Positions 1-5,869 of a DNA stretch of 7,772 bases are shown here, piece by piece. This stretch comes from an uncultured Clostridia bacterium. Lineage in GTDB: Bacteria > Bacillota > Clostridia > Oscillospirales > CAG-272. The stretch lies in contig CAMGGT010000033.1 of the NCBI GenBank assembly GCA_946055715.1, positions 1 through 7,772 of the forward strand, read 5' to 3'. Both the position numbers and the translations under genes were made by a program. Numbering within the stretch: position 1 is the first letter of the stretch; every line of letters starts with the position of its first letter. The notes beneath the pieces are model-generated. The model saw only the letters and a program-made list of their open reading frames with translations, was not told the DNA's origin and ran no database searches.

Positions 1-2
1 TT

Positions 3-59
3 GAGAGGGGGTGTGGGGGAGGGCCTTTTTTCAAAAAGGCCTCCCCCACATCGTCTCTC
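3..59 (-). terminator. long inverted repeat after mtnN, possible terminator
   Basis: Positions 12-30 and 33-50 form an 18-bp stem with one bulged G and a 2-base loop; GAGAG at 3-7 can also pair with CTCTC at 55-59 across an internal loop. It begins about 24 bases past the mtnN stop, so it is placed to end or protect the luxS-mtnN transcript. There is no clean U-tract after the stem, because the T/A runs lie inside it next to the loop. It could therefore be an RNA-stabilising hairpin or a dispersed palindromic repeat rather than a classical intrinsic terminator. Confidence 0.5.
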
Positions 60-82
60 CCCATCGTGCCCCTCGCCTCGGC

Positions 83-790
83 TTACGCGCCGAACAGGCC
101 GCAGACGACGGCCGCCATTCCGGCGGCCGCCTGCTGCACGAAGGCGGGATAATCGGAGACAGACTGCTCGTTTGCCTTGTCGGAGATGGCGCGCAGCACG
201 CACAGCGGCAGACCGTTCATTTCGCATACCTGTGCCACGGCGCCACCCTCCATTTCGCAGGCGACAGCGCCAAACTGCCGGTGCAGGCGTTCTTTTTGCG
301 CTTTACAGGAAACAAAGCAGTCGCCGGAGGCGATCACCCCGCGCAGGGTGTGAAGGCCCAGCGCTTCTGCCTGGCGGGCGGCTTTGTCGGAGAGGACGGG
401 GTCGGCGTTCATCTCTACCTTATTCAGCGCCGAGATCAGCCCCGGCGGGTCGCCCAGTGCGGTCGTATCCACATCGTGCTGTACCAGGGCGGTGGCCACC
501 ACCACATCTCCGATGTCAAGCGAGGGGTCGATGCCGCCGCCGACGCCGGTGTTGATGATGGCAGACACACCATAGCGCAGCACCATGGTCTGCGCGCAGA
601 CGGCGGCGCACACCTTGCCCACGCCGCAGCGGGCGACGACTGCCTGCGTCTGCCCCAGCTGCCCACGGTGGAAAGTGATGCCGCTGACGGTCTCGCTTTG
701 GCTGTCGCACAGTCTGGAGATGATGGTCTCTACCTCCGGCTGTATGGCGCCGATAATACCGATGATGTCGGTTTTTTTGCTTTCTGTCAT
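83..790 (-). CDS. mtnN: 5'-methylthioadenosine/S-adenosylhomocysteine nucleosidase
   Basis: This cytosolic enzyme hydrolyses S-adenosylhomocysteine and methylthioadenosine to adenine plus the ribosyl thioether; the S-ribosylhomocysteine formed is the substrate of LuxS. The 235 residues match the usual family length of about 230. The N-terminal GIIGAIQPEVE (11-21) aligns with GIIGAMEEEV of the E. coli enzyme and puts the water-activating Glu at E19. CEMEGGAVAQVC (178-189) supplies the substrate-binding Met-Glu pair M180/E181, and RAISDKANE (200-208) supplies catalytic Asp D204. TGVGGGID (81-88) is the conserved glycine-rich nucleoside phosphorylase-fold segment. The ATG is preceded by AAAGGAG, which overlaps the end of luxS, so the two genes are very likely co-transcribed and perhaps translationally coupled. 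All key residues are present. The assignment rests on motif recognition and is firm. Confidence 0.96.
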   Translation of the reverse strand: MTESKKTDIIGIIGAIQPEVETIISRLCDSQSETVSGITFHRGQLGQTQAVVARCGVGKVCAAVCAQTMVLRYGVSAIINTGVGGGIDPSLDIGDVVVATALVQHDVDTTALGDPPGLISALNKVEMNADPVLSDKAARQAEALGLHTLRGVIASGDCFVSCKAQKERLHRQFGAVACEMEGGAVAQVCEMNGLPLCVLRAISDKANEQSVSDYPAFVQQAAAGMAAVVCGLFGA

Positions 791-796
791 GGGGGT

Positions 797-1258
797 TTAC
801 TCCTTTGGATAGGTAAATTCGTTTGAATCGATCTTTTCTACCACGGCAAGAAACCGCCTGCATTCCTCCTGCCCGGCCGCAAGCGACAGCCCGCGAAAAT
901 TGCCGCACTCCTGCCGGGAAGCACCCGGCATTCTGCCCTTGTGGGCAATACAGCGGCGCAGTGTGTCCACCAAAAGCGGCTTGACCTGCTCTGCCGGCAG
1001 ATCGCGCAACAGCAGGTAAAAGCCCGTGCGGCAGCCCATGGGGCCGAAATAGATGACCTTGTCGCCCCAGGCGGAATTGCGCACATAGGTGGCAAACAGA
1101 TGCTCCACCGAATGCATGGCAAGCGGCGACATATAGTCGCCGCCGTTGGGGCGGCGGGTGCGCAGATCGTAGGTGACGACATCCCCGTCCACGCGGGAAA
1201 TGTACACGCCGGGGCGGATAAAGTCATGGTTGACGGTAAAGCTGGCAATGCGTTGCAT
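797..1258 (-). CDS. luxS: S-ribosylhomocysteine lyase (AI-2 synthase)
   Basis: LuxS converts S-ribosylhomocysteine to homocysteine and 4,5-dihydroxy-2,3-pentanedione, the precursor of the signal AI-2. It is a homodimeric cytosolic metalloenzyme. The metal site HSVEH (49-53) gives ligands H49 and H53 and catalytic E52; the third ligand is C118 in SRQECGNFRG. GPMGCRTGFYLL (72-83) holds the catalytic Cys C76. At 153 residues it has the usual family length. A longer reading frame begins at an ATG at 1282, but that codon has no Shine-Dalgarno site. The ATG at 1258 has AAGGAAG nine bases upstream and gives the normal LuxS N-terminus (MQRIASFTVNHD). It is first in the operon with mtnN, the preceding metabolic step. 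I could not identify a convincing promoter in the 110-bp gap to the divergent gene. Confidence 0.97.
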   Translation of the reverse strand: MQRIASFTVNHDFIRPGVYISRVDGDVVTYDLRTRRPNGGDYMSPLAMHSVEHLFATYVRNSAWGDKVIYFGPMGCRTGFYLLLRDLPAEQVKPLLVDTLRRCIAHKGRMPGASRQECGNFRGLSLAAGQEECRRFLAVVEKIDSNEFTYPKE

Positions 1259-1267
1259 ACACAAAAA

Positions 1268-1274
1268 CTTCCTT
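1268..1274 (-). promoter_or_regulatory. ribosome binding site of luxS (decides the start)
   Basis: Read on the minus strand, AAGGAAG lies 9 bases before the ATG at 1258. The alternative upstream ATG at 1282 has no purine-rich site before it, so this site fixes the 153-residue LuxS. Confidence 0.8.
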
Positions 1275-1368
1275 TTTTTCATAAACTACAGATAGTGCCA
1301 AATCCCGGAAGGCGACTGCTTTTGCCGCGGCGGCAGAACGGGCGGCGTCTTTCACAAGGAGGGACAGA

Positions 1369-2226
1369 ATGTTAGTGACAAAAAGTTACATCCGCGAGCG
1401 GGCGGTGGAATATGCCTCCAAATGGGCATTTTCCCGCAATCCGCTGTTTTATGACTACACCGGCATCGGGGGCAACTGCACCAATTTTGTGTCGCAGTGC
1501 CTGTACGCCGGAAGTTGTACCATGAATTTCACCCCGGTCTACGGTTGGTATTACCTGTCCGACCGGGAGCGCACCGCGTCCTGGACGGGGGTTGAATTTT
1601 TGTATAACTTTCTGGTGGGCAACAAGGGCACGGGGCCGTTTGGGCGTGAGGTCGGCATCGAAGAGTTGCTGACGGGCGATGTGGTGCAGCTTGGGCGGGA
1701 AAAAGAGGGCTTTTACCACACCCTGCTGGTGGTGGGCTTTTCGGACGGTGTGCCGCTTCTGGCCGCGCAGAGCAACGACGCGTTCGGCCGCCCACTGGAC
1801 TCTTATACCTATGACTTTGCCCGCTATATCCACATTGACGGGGTGCGCCAGGCCGTGCCGGACACGGGCGACTGTTTTGAAAGCGTGTATAACGGCATCG
1901 CCATCATCCCCGACTATTCTGCCGAGACCACCCCACCGCCGGCGGAAACGCCCGCTCCGGCACCGAGTGAAACCCCTGCACCTGTGCCGAGCGAAACACC
2001 CGCGCCTGCGCCGAGCGAAACACCCGCGCCTGCGGAGGCACCTGCCCCCACACCGCAGAGCACCACCCCGGACGGAGGTGCCGTGCTGACTCCCACACCC
2101 GACCAAGTGCCGACACCGTCGCAGGTGCCCGCGCCGACCCAGACACAGCAACAGGGCATGCCCGGCCCGGCCCCCTTGTCGCCGGGGCCTTCTCCGGCCA
2201 CGGACCTTTCGCCCGGAATGCTATAA
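1369..2226 (+). CDS. Amidase_6-like cysteine hydrolase with proline-rich repeat tail
   Basis: Residues 5-180 resemble the putative amidase domain (Amidase_6), a papain/NlpC-like cysteine hydrolase fold common in Firmicutes whose substrate is mostly unknown, with peptidoglycan or peptide amides suspected. GGNCTNFVSQCL (34-45) carries the likely nucleophile C37, FYHTLLVV (115-122) the likely catalytic H117, and AAQSNDAFGRPL (132-143) the likely third polar residue (N136 or D137). From about residue 186 to the end (285) the chain is a low-complexity Pro/Thr/Ala/Ser tail including three and a half copies of ETPAPxPS. There is no N-terminal signal peptide or membrane segment. AAGGAGG at 1356-1362 lies 6 bases before the ATG, so the start is secure. 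The gene is divergent from luxS and convergent with the ABC-F gene, with only 32 bases between the stops and no obvious terminator there. The fold family is fairly sure; the substrate is unknown. Confidence 0.8.
   Translation: MLVTKSYIRERAVEYASKWAFSRNPLFYDYTGIGGNCTNFVSQCLYAGSCTMNFTPVYGWYYLSDRERTASWTGVEFLYNFLVGNKGTGPFGREVGIEELLTGDVVQLGREKEGFYHTLLVVGFSDGVPLLAAQSNDAFGRPLDSYTYDFARYIHIDGVRQAVPDTGDCFESVYNGIAIIPDYSAETTPPPAETPAPAPSETPAPVPSETPAPAPSETPAPAEAPAPTPQSTTPDGGAVLTPTPDQVPTPSQVPAPTQTQQQGMPGPAPLSPGPSPATDLSPGML
1945..2034 (+). repeat. 24-bp tandem repeat coding for ETPAPxPS
   Basis: Three in-frame 24-bp units (1945-1968, 1969-1992, 1993-2016) and an 18-bp partial unit (2017-2034) encode ETPAPAPS, ETPAPVPS, ETPAPAPS and ETPAPA. 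The last two copies are identical over 18 bases, so recent slippage or recombination is likely and the copy number may differ between strains. The tail probably acts as an extended linker or a wall-spanning spacer. Confidence 0.9.
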
Positions 2227-2258
2227 GATCCGGCAGCCCGCTTTGCAAAACGAAGCCG

Positions 2259-4190
2259 TCAGTCCATGATCTGCTCGTACAGTGCGAGCAGCTCTTCCTC
2301 CGCCTCGTCATGGCGGCGGCAAAGTTCTGCCGCCTTGACATAGTCGGCGGCGTTTTCGGGCTGTGCCAGCGCCTCGTCCAGGCGGGCGATTTCGGCTTCC
2401 AGCGCGGCGGCGCGGGCTTTGGCCTGCTCTATGCGCCGCTTTTCGGCGGCGCGGTCTGCCCGCTCTTTCTTTTGCTGTTCATAGCGGCGCTTGGCGTCGC
2501 TTTCTTCTTTTTGGGGGGCGGTCGGCTCGGCCGCCTCCGAAAGGGCGCGCAGTCGGGTATAGGCGGTGTAGGCCCCCTCATCGCGCTCCAGCGGATAGTC
2601 GATGATCCCGTCCTCTGCCGTAGGGCACAGTTCGATAATGCGGCTGGCCGTGCGGTCGATAAAATAGCGGTCATGCGAGACGGCGATCACCGTGCCCTCA
2701 TACTCGGCCACGGCGGCTTCCAGCGCCTCCCGCGAGGCGATGTCCAGGTGGTTGGTGGGCTCGTCCAGGATCAGCAGGTTCACCTTTTTCAGCATCAGCT
2801 TGCACAGCAGCACCCGTGCCCGCTCCCCGCCCGACAGGGTGGAGATGGTCTGGGTGATCTCGTCTGCGCCAAACAGAAACAACGCAAGGGCAGAGCGGAT
2901 CTCAAGCTCCGTGCAACCGGGGAAGGAGGCGTGCAGTTCCTCCATGACCGTGCGATTGGGGTCCAGCCCCCGCACCTCCTGGTCATAGTACCCCACTTCT
3001 ACGCGGTAACCGAATTCCATACAGCCGCCGTCGGGGACGAGGTGGCCGGAGAGCAGCTTCATCAGCGTGGATTTGCCGCAGCCGTTGGGGCCAAGCACCA
3101 GTACCCGTTCTCCCCGCCGCACATCAAAGCTCACATCCGAAAAGAGGGGGTGCGCCGGGTCATAGCCAAACCGCAGATGCCGCACCGACAGCACATTGGC
3201 CGCGCTCTCTCCCGACTGCTCAAAGCGCATGCGCACCGAGCGCTCGTCCACCGTCTTTTCGATCTTTTCCATGCGGTCAAGCTGTTTCTGCTTGGAGCGG
3301 ATGGTGACAAAGTTGTGTTCCTGTCCGCACCGCCGCTGAAAGGCGATGTTGGCCTCGATGCGGGCGCGGATCTTCATCTGCTCGCGGCGGCGGCGTTCAA
3401 GAGACGCTTCATCCGCCTCCTGCTTTTCCTTGGCGGCCGTGTAATTTCCTTTATATAAATACGCGCGTGTGTGAGAAAGACGCAGGGTATGGTCGGTGAC
3501 CCTGTCCAGAAAATAGCGGTCGTGCGAGACGATCATCACCGTTTTGGGATAGGCGGCGAGGTGCTCTTCCAGCCAGGTGGTGGCGTCGATGTCCAGGTGG
3601 TTGGTGGGCTCGTCCAGCAACAGCAGGTCCGGCTCGCTTGCCAGCAGGCGCGCCAGTGCCAGGCGGGTGTGCTGGCCGCCGCTGATCTCGGAAATGCGGC
3701 GCAGGTGCATCTCTTCCGGAAAGCCCAGCCGCACAAGCATACTGCGGCACCTGGCGCGGAAGGTGGCACCCCCCTGCTGGGCAAAGCGGGCAGACAAAAG
3801 ATCATAGGAGGCCGAAAGGGAGGCCGCGCGGTCATGCTCGCCCCGCTCGGCCGCCTCTGTGATGCTGTGGGAGAGGGCATCCAGTTCTTTTTCCGTTTTC
3901 ACCAACTGCGGAAAGGCCTCTTCCATGTAGGCAAGCAGGGCCTCCCCGCCCTTTTCGGACAGGTCGGTGATCTGCGGGAGCATCCCCACCGTTTTGCCTT
4001 TGGCAAGATACACGCCGCCGCTGTCGGGCGCACACGCCCCGCAGATGACGCGCAGCAGGGTGGTTTTGCCCACGCCGTTGACACCGATGACGCCCAAGCG
4101 CGCCCCTTCCTGCACAGAAAAGGTCACGCCTTCCAGCACTGTGTGCCCGCCAAACGACACACCCACATCCGACACACCAAGCAGCGTCAT
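2259..4190 (-). CDS. ABC-F family ribosome-associated ATPase (YdiF/Uup-like)
   Basis: ABC-F proteins have two fused ATPase domains and no membrane domain. They bind the ribosomal E site, where they relieve stalls or protect against antibiotics. Domain 1: Walker A GVNGVGKTT (36-44), signature ISGGQ (169-173), Walker B LLLLDEPTNHLD (189-200, catalytic E194), switch H223. A basic helical linker (about 235-325) follows. Domain 2: Walker A GPNGCGKST (367-375), signature LSGGE (452-456), Walker B with E477, switch H506. Residues 555-643 form a charged Lys/Glu/Arg/Ala coiled coil, as in the Uup/YfmR/YdiF groups. The frame is open for 68 more codons upstream, but that stretch is low-complexity and Arg-rich. 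The ATG at 4190 has AAAGGAG seven bases before it and gives the usual family N-terminus and a length of 643 residues. Both ATP sites look intact. A housekeeping translation factor is likelier than a dedicated resistance protein, because the gene sits among core genes. Confidence 0.92.
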   Translation of the reverse strand: MTLLGVSDVGVSFGGHTVLEGVTFSVQEGARLGVIGVNGVGKTTLLRVICGACAPDSGGVYLAKGKTVGMLPQITDLSEKGGEALLAYMEEAFPQLVKTEKELDALSHSITEAAERGEHDRAASLSASYDLLSARFAQQGGATFRARCRSMLVRLGFPEEMHLRRISEISGGQHTRLALARLLASEPDLLLLDEPTNHLDIDATTWLEEHLAAYPKTVMIVSHDRYFLDRVTDHTLRLSHTRAYLYKGNYTAAKEKQEADEASLERRRREQMKIRARIEANIAFQRRCGQEHNFVTIRSKQKQLDRMEKIEKTVDERSVRMRFEQSGESAANVLSVRHLRFGYDPAHPLFSDVSFDVRRGERVLVLGPNGCGKSTLMKLLSGHLVPDGGCMEFGYRVEVGYYDQEVRGLDPNRTVMEELHASFPGCTELEIRSALALFLFGADEITQTISTLSGGERARVLLCKLMLKKVNLLILDEPTNHLDIASREALEAAVAEYEGTVIAVSHDRYFIDRTASRIIELCPTAEDGIIDYPLERDEGAYTAYTRLRALSEAAEPTAPQKEESDAKRRYEQQKKERADRAAEKRRIEQAKARAAALEAEIARLDEALAQPENAADYVKAAELCRRHDEAEEELLALYEQIMD

Positions 4191-4197
4191 GGGTCCT

Positions 4198-4230
4198 CTC
4201 CTTTCAGCCGGACAAGCCGTCCGGCGGCTG
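4198..4230 (-). promoter_or_regulatory. leader hairpin abutting the ABC-F ribosome binding site
   Basis: On the minus strand the Shine-Dalgarno AAAGGAG (4198-4204) is directly preceded by an imperfect hairpin. CCGGAC/GTCCGG (4208-4213 with 4219-4224) forms the upper stem and CAG/CTG the base, with a 3-base bulge and a 5-base loop. It ends the roughly 130-nt leader. A hairpin touching the ribosome binding site could influence translation, as in leaders of several ABC-F genes, but the sequence alone does not show a switch. Confidence 0.4.
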
Positions 4231-4326
4231 TACTGCCCCCGCTCTGCCCTGCCCGACCGCGCTTCCGCCGCACGGCGACGGGGGCTTTTGGAACAGGCGC
4301 ACAAGCGCAAGGGAAAATTCCTTACT

Positions 4327-4355
4327 ATTATATCGGATCTTCGGCCAAAGTGCAA
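4327..4355 (-). promoter_or_regulatory. SigA-type promoter of the ABC-F gene
   Basis: On the minus strand TTGCAC (4350-4355), a 17-base spacer and a perfect TATAAT (4327-4332) form a strong vegetative promoter. The predicted start near 4320 gives a leader of about 130 nt before the ABC-F ATG at 4190. No other minus-strand gene lies between. Confidence 0.8.
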
Positions 4356-4399
4356 CTGTTTTTCCCACGGTTTTTGGCGTGGCACTGTATGCATATCCG

Positions 4400-4415
4400 A
4401 ATGTATATATACATT
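4400..4415. promoter_or_regulatory. 16-bp perfect palindrome, possible operator
   Basis: AATGTATATATACATT is a perfect 16-bp dyad, with a second short dyad TATGCATA at 4388-4395 beside it. It lies about 45 bases upstream of the ABC-F -35 box and about 165 bases upstream of the transporter -35 box, in the shared divergent region. Its TGTAT-AT-ATACA core is two bases too short for an ARG box. It may be bound by a dimeric regulator that I cannot name, or it may simply be an AT-rich upstream element. Confidence 0.4.
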
Positions 4416-4558
4416 TTTGCAAGCAGATCAGAAGAAACGACCGCCCCGCCGATTTGCCTTTTCCCCTATTCTTTTTTGCCCCGATATGTAAAGAATGTGC
4501 GGGTTTTTTGGGCAAGCTGCCCGCGGATTGTGTAAAAGTGACAAAAAGCACAGGAAGC

Positions 4559-4572
4559 TGAATTTTTATTCA
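4559..4572 (+). promoter_or_regulatory. ARG box 1 (ArgR/AhrC-type operator)
   Basis: TGAATTTTTATTCA matches the full 14-base core of the ArgR operator consensus TNTGAATWWWWATTCANW; of the flanks only the outermost T is missing. It lies just upstream of the -35 box of the amino acid transporter promoter. ArgR/AhrC proteins are arginine-responsive hexamers that bind pairs of such boxes. That this box is used is inference; argR is not in the window. Confidence 0.7.
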
Positions 4573-4580
4573 AAAACCGC

Positions 4581-4609
4581 TTGACAAAATGCATTTTTAT
4601 GCGTATAAT
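4581..4609 (+). promoter_or_regulatory. perfect-consensus SigA promoter of the transporter
   Basis: TTGACA (4581-4586), 17 bases, then TATAAT (4604-4609): both hexamers and the spacing are consensus. The predicted start near 4616 gives a 5' leader of about 26 nt before the ATG at 4643. So strong a promoter would be expected to need a repressor, in line with the operator-like dyads on and beside it. Confidence 0.93.
4590..4603 (+). promoter_or_regulatory. ARG box 2 (weaker), inside the promoter spacer
   Basis: TGCATTTTTATGCG has the ARG-box architecture (TGnAT, four W bases, ATnC) with the dyad GCAT/ATGC but departs from the consensus at several positions. It lies between the -35 and -10 boxes, so a bound protein would block polymerase. 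Its centre is 31 bp from that of box 1, about three helical turns, placing both on the same face. A partly overlapping 12-bp palindrome AAAATGCATTTT covers 4586-4597, so another regulator could be the true ligand. Confidence 0.45.
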
Positions 4610-4642
4610 GGTGCCATCAAGAATTTTGGAGGACCCGTTATC

Positions 4643-5506
4643 ATGAAAAAAATGCTCTCTCTTCTGCTCGCGTTCGCCTGCCTGTTTGGCTGCGCCTGCC
4701 TGTTTGCCGCCTGCGACAATGGCACAAACACCACGACCACCGCCCCGCAACAAAAATTCATCGTTGCCACCAACACGCCCTTTGCCCCGTTTGAATACAT
4801 CGGCATCGACGGTCTGGCCTACGGCATCGATATGGAGATCGCCGCCGGGTTTGCCCAGTCCAAGGGGTACGCCCTCGTCATCAAAGACATCTCCTTTGAC
4901 TCCATCCTCGGCAATGTCGCCAGCGGCTATTCCGACATCGGTATGGCCGGCATGACCATCAACGACACGCGTCTTGCCACCAACGACTTCACCGACACCT
5001 ACTATGAGGCCTCGCAGATGCTGATCGTTGCCGCAGGCAACACGGCCTTTGACGCTTGCACCACCGCCGCAGAGGTGGAAGCGGTGCTGGCCGCCCTGCC
5101 GGAGGGCACCAAGCTCGGCTACCAGAACGGGACCACCGGCAACTGGTATGTAGAGGGTGACGAAGACTGGGGCTTTGACGGATTTGCCAACATCACAGCC
5201 ACCGGTTATGCCAGCGCCCAGCAGGCCGTGATGGACCTGACCAACGGCAACATTTACGGTGTGGTGGTCGACAATGCCCCCGCCGAAATGCTGGTGGCCG
5301 CCGCCAACGGTACCGTGAAGCTGATCAACATCTCCCTGACGGAAGAAGAGTACGCCTTTGCACTCAAAAAAGGCAACACCCAGCTTGCCGAAGAGTTCAA
5401 TGCTTATCTTGAGACCATCAAGACAGACGGCACGCTGGATGCCATCATTTCCAAGTACTTCGGCGGCACCGGCACCCTGGTGGGTTATCCCGTCTCCGAC
5501 GACTGA
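4643..5506 (+). CDS. amino acid ABC transporter substrate-binding lipoprotein
   Basis: This is a family 3 (polar amino acid) solute-binding protein that would capture an amino acid outside the membrane and deliver it to the permease encoded downstream. The N-terminus MKK plus a hydrophobic stretch ends in a lipobox-like LFAAC, with C24 the likely lipidated residue, followed by a short Thr-rich tether (about 28-34). Family motifs: the N-terminal strand FIVATNTPFAPFEY (39-52), GIDMEIAAGFA (61-71), ISFDSILGNVASGYSDIGMAGMTINDTR split over 83-110 with ligand-carboxylate Arg probably R110, YQNGTTGNWYV (160-170), and VVVDNAPAE (207-215) with D210. At 287 residues it is slightly longer than typical members (about 250-270). 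GGAGGA (4628-4633) lies 9 bases before the ATG and fixes the start; a longer in-frame ATG at 4589 lies inside the promoter. Predicted ArgR control suggests arginine or a related cationic amino acid, which the protein sequence alone does not prove. Confidence 0.93.
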   Translation: MKKMLSLLLAFACLFGCACLFAACDNGTNTTTTAPQQKFIVATNTPFAPFEYIGIDGLAYGIDMEIAAGFAQSKGYALVIKDISFDSILGNVASGYSDIGMAGMTINDTRLATNDFTDTYYEASQMLIVAAGNTAFDACTTAAEVEAVLAALPEGTKLGYQNGTTGNWYVEGDEDWGFDGFANITATGYASAQQAVMDLTNGNIYGVVVDNAPAEMLVAAANGTVKLINISLTEEEYAFALKKGNTQLAEEFNAYLETIKTDGTLDAIISKYFGGTGTLVGYPVSDD

Positions 5507-5516
5507 CGCGCCCCTT

Positions 5517-5593
5517 CATGGGTGCCCCCACCTCCTCGGGGGTTTCCATGCCCGCACATCCGACGGCTTCCTTTGCCCCGCCGGATGTGTGGG
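5517..5593 (+). other. two hairpins just after the lipoprotein gene
   Basis: The first (5517-5550) pairs CATGG with CCATG and CCCCC with GGGGG around an internal loop and an 8-base loop. The second pairs 5551-5562 with 5582-5593, 12 bp with one G-U pair. Neither has a U-tract, so they look like 3' RNA stabilisers or part of a structured spacer rather than terminators. Stable 3' hairpins in such operons often protect the binding-protein message; this role is inferred. Confidence 0.45.
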
Positions 5594-5687
5594 CGGGGCA
5601 GACGGCTCCTTCTTCTGCGCGACCCTTCTTGCGAAGAACGGATGTGCCCCCGCGTCGCCTCGGGCTTACGGCGCTTGCATTGCCCTC

Positions 5688-5713
5688 ATCCTCGCCGGGC
5701 GGCGGGGATTTTT
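5688..5713 (+). terminator. intrinsic terminator between lipoprotein and permease genes
   Basis: A 9-bp stem, ATCCTCGCC (5688-5696) with GGCGGGGAT (5701-5709) including one T-G pair, closes a GGGC loop and runs straight into TTTT (5710-5713). This is a good Rho-independent terminator on the plus strand. It would stop most lipoprotein transcripts, leaving read-through or a second promoter to supply the permease and ATPase. Confidence 0.75.
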
Positions 5714-5869
5714 GTGTGCATACGGGTCTCTTCTATTTCAACTTCTATCCCCCATGAATTTTGATATTCGGCAGGGTTTTTTCACAAAAGCTGCAAATTT
5801 GGTATGTGCCGCGCCTCCCAACCCGGTTTTTTCTTGGGGCGCGCATCACCATTCTGAAAGGTATGAAAT
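5714..5869 (+). promoter_or_regulatory. leader of the permease-ATPase pair, no firm promoter
   Basis: This stretch holds no gene. The best promoter candidate is TTCACA (5781-5786), 16 bases, then TATGTG (5803-5808) preceded by an extended TGG; the -10 box matches only three of six positions, so it is weak. A bulged hairpin (5810-5821 with 5834-5843) encloses a loop with six Ts. The permease ribosome binding site AAAGG is at 5857-5861. Read-through of the terminator remains an equally good explanation for expression. Confidence 0.3.

Noticed and set aside
11..826. Long plus-strand frame across mtnN
   Set aside because: It is the antisense shadow of mtnN in GC-rich DNA; the minus-strand protein carries every family motif.
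1259..1282. LuxS start at the ATG at 1282
   Set aside because: No ribosome binding site precedes it, and it would add eight residues (MKKRKFLC) that overlap the real Shine-Dalgarno sequence.
4191..4306. Possible leader peptide on the minus strand, starting at a GTG and ending just before the ABC-F ribosome binding site
   Set aside because: The GTG has no Shine-Dalgarno site and the predicted peptide is low-complexity, rich in Gly, Pro and Arg, as expected from GC-rich non-coding DNA.
4191..4394. N-terminal extension of the ABC-F protein from the ATG at 4394
   Set aside because: That ATG lies upstream of the predicted promoter's transcription start, so it would not be in the message; the ATG at 4190 has an ideal ribosome binding site and gives the family N-terminus.
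2310..4535. Two long plus-strand frames antisense to the ABC-F gene
   Set aside because: Their translations are low-complexity and match no family, while the opposite strand encodes a complete two-domain ATPase.
5518..5764. Small proteins of about 80 residues between the lipoprotein and permease genes
   Set aside because: They are Pro/Arg/Ser-rich, run across hairpins and the terminator, and have no ribosome binding site.
5754..5770. A third ARG box before the permease gene (TGAAT, six bases, ATTCG)
   Set aside because: The spacer is six bases instead of four and the right half-site is imperfect, so ArgR would not be expected to recognise it.
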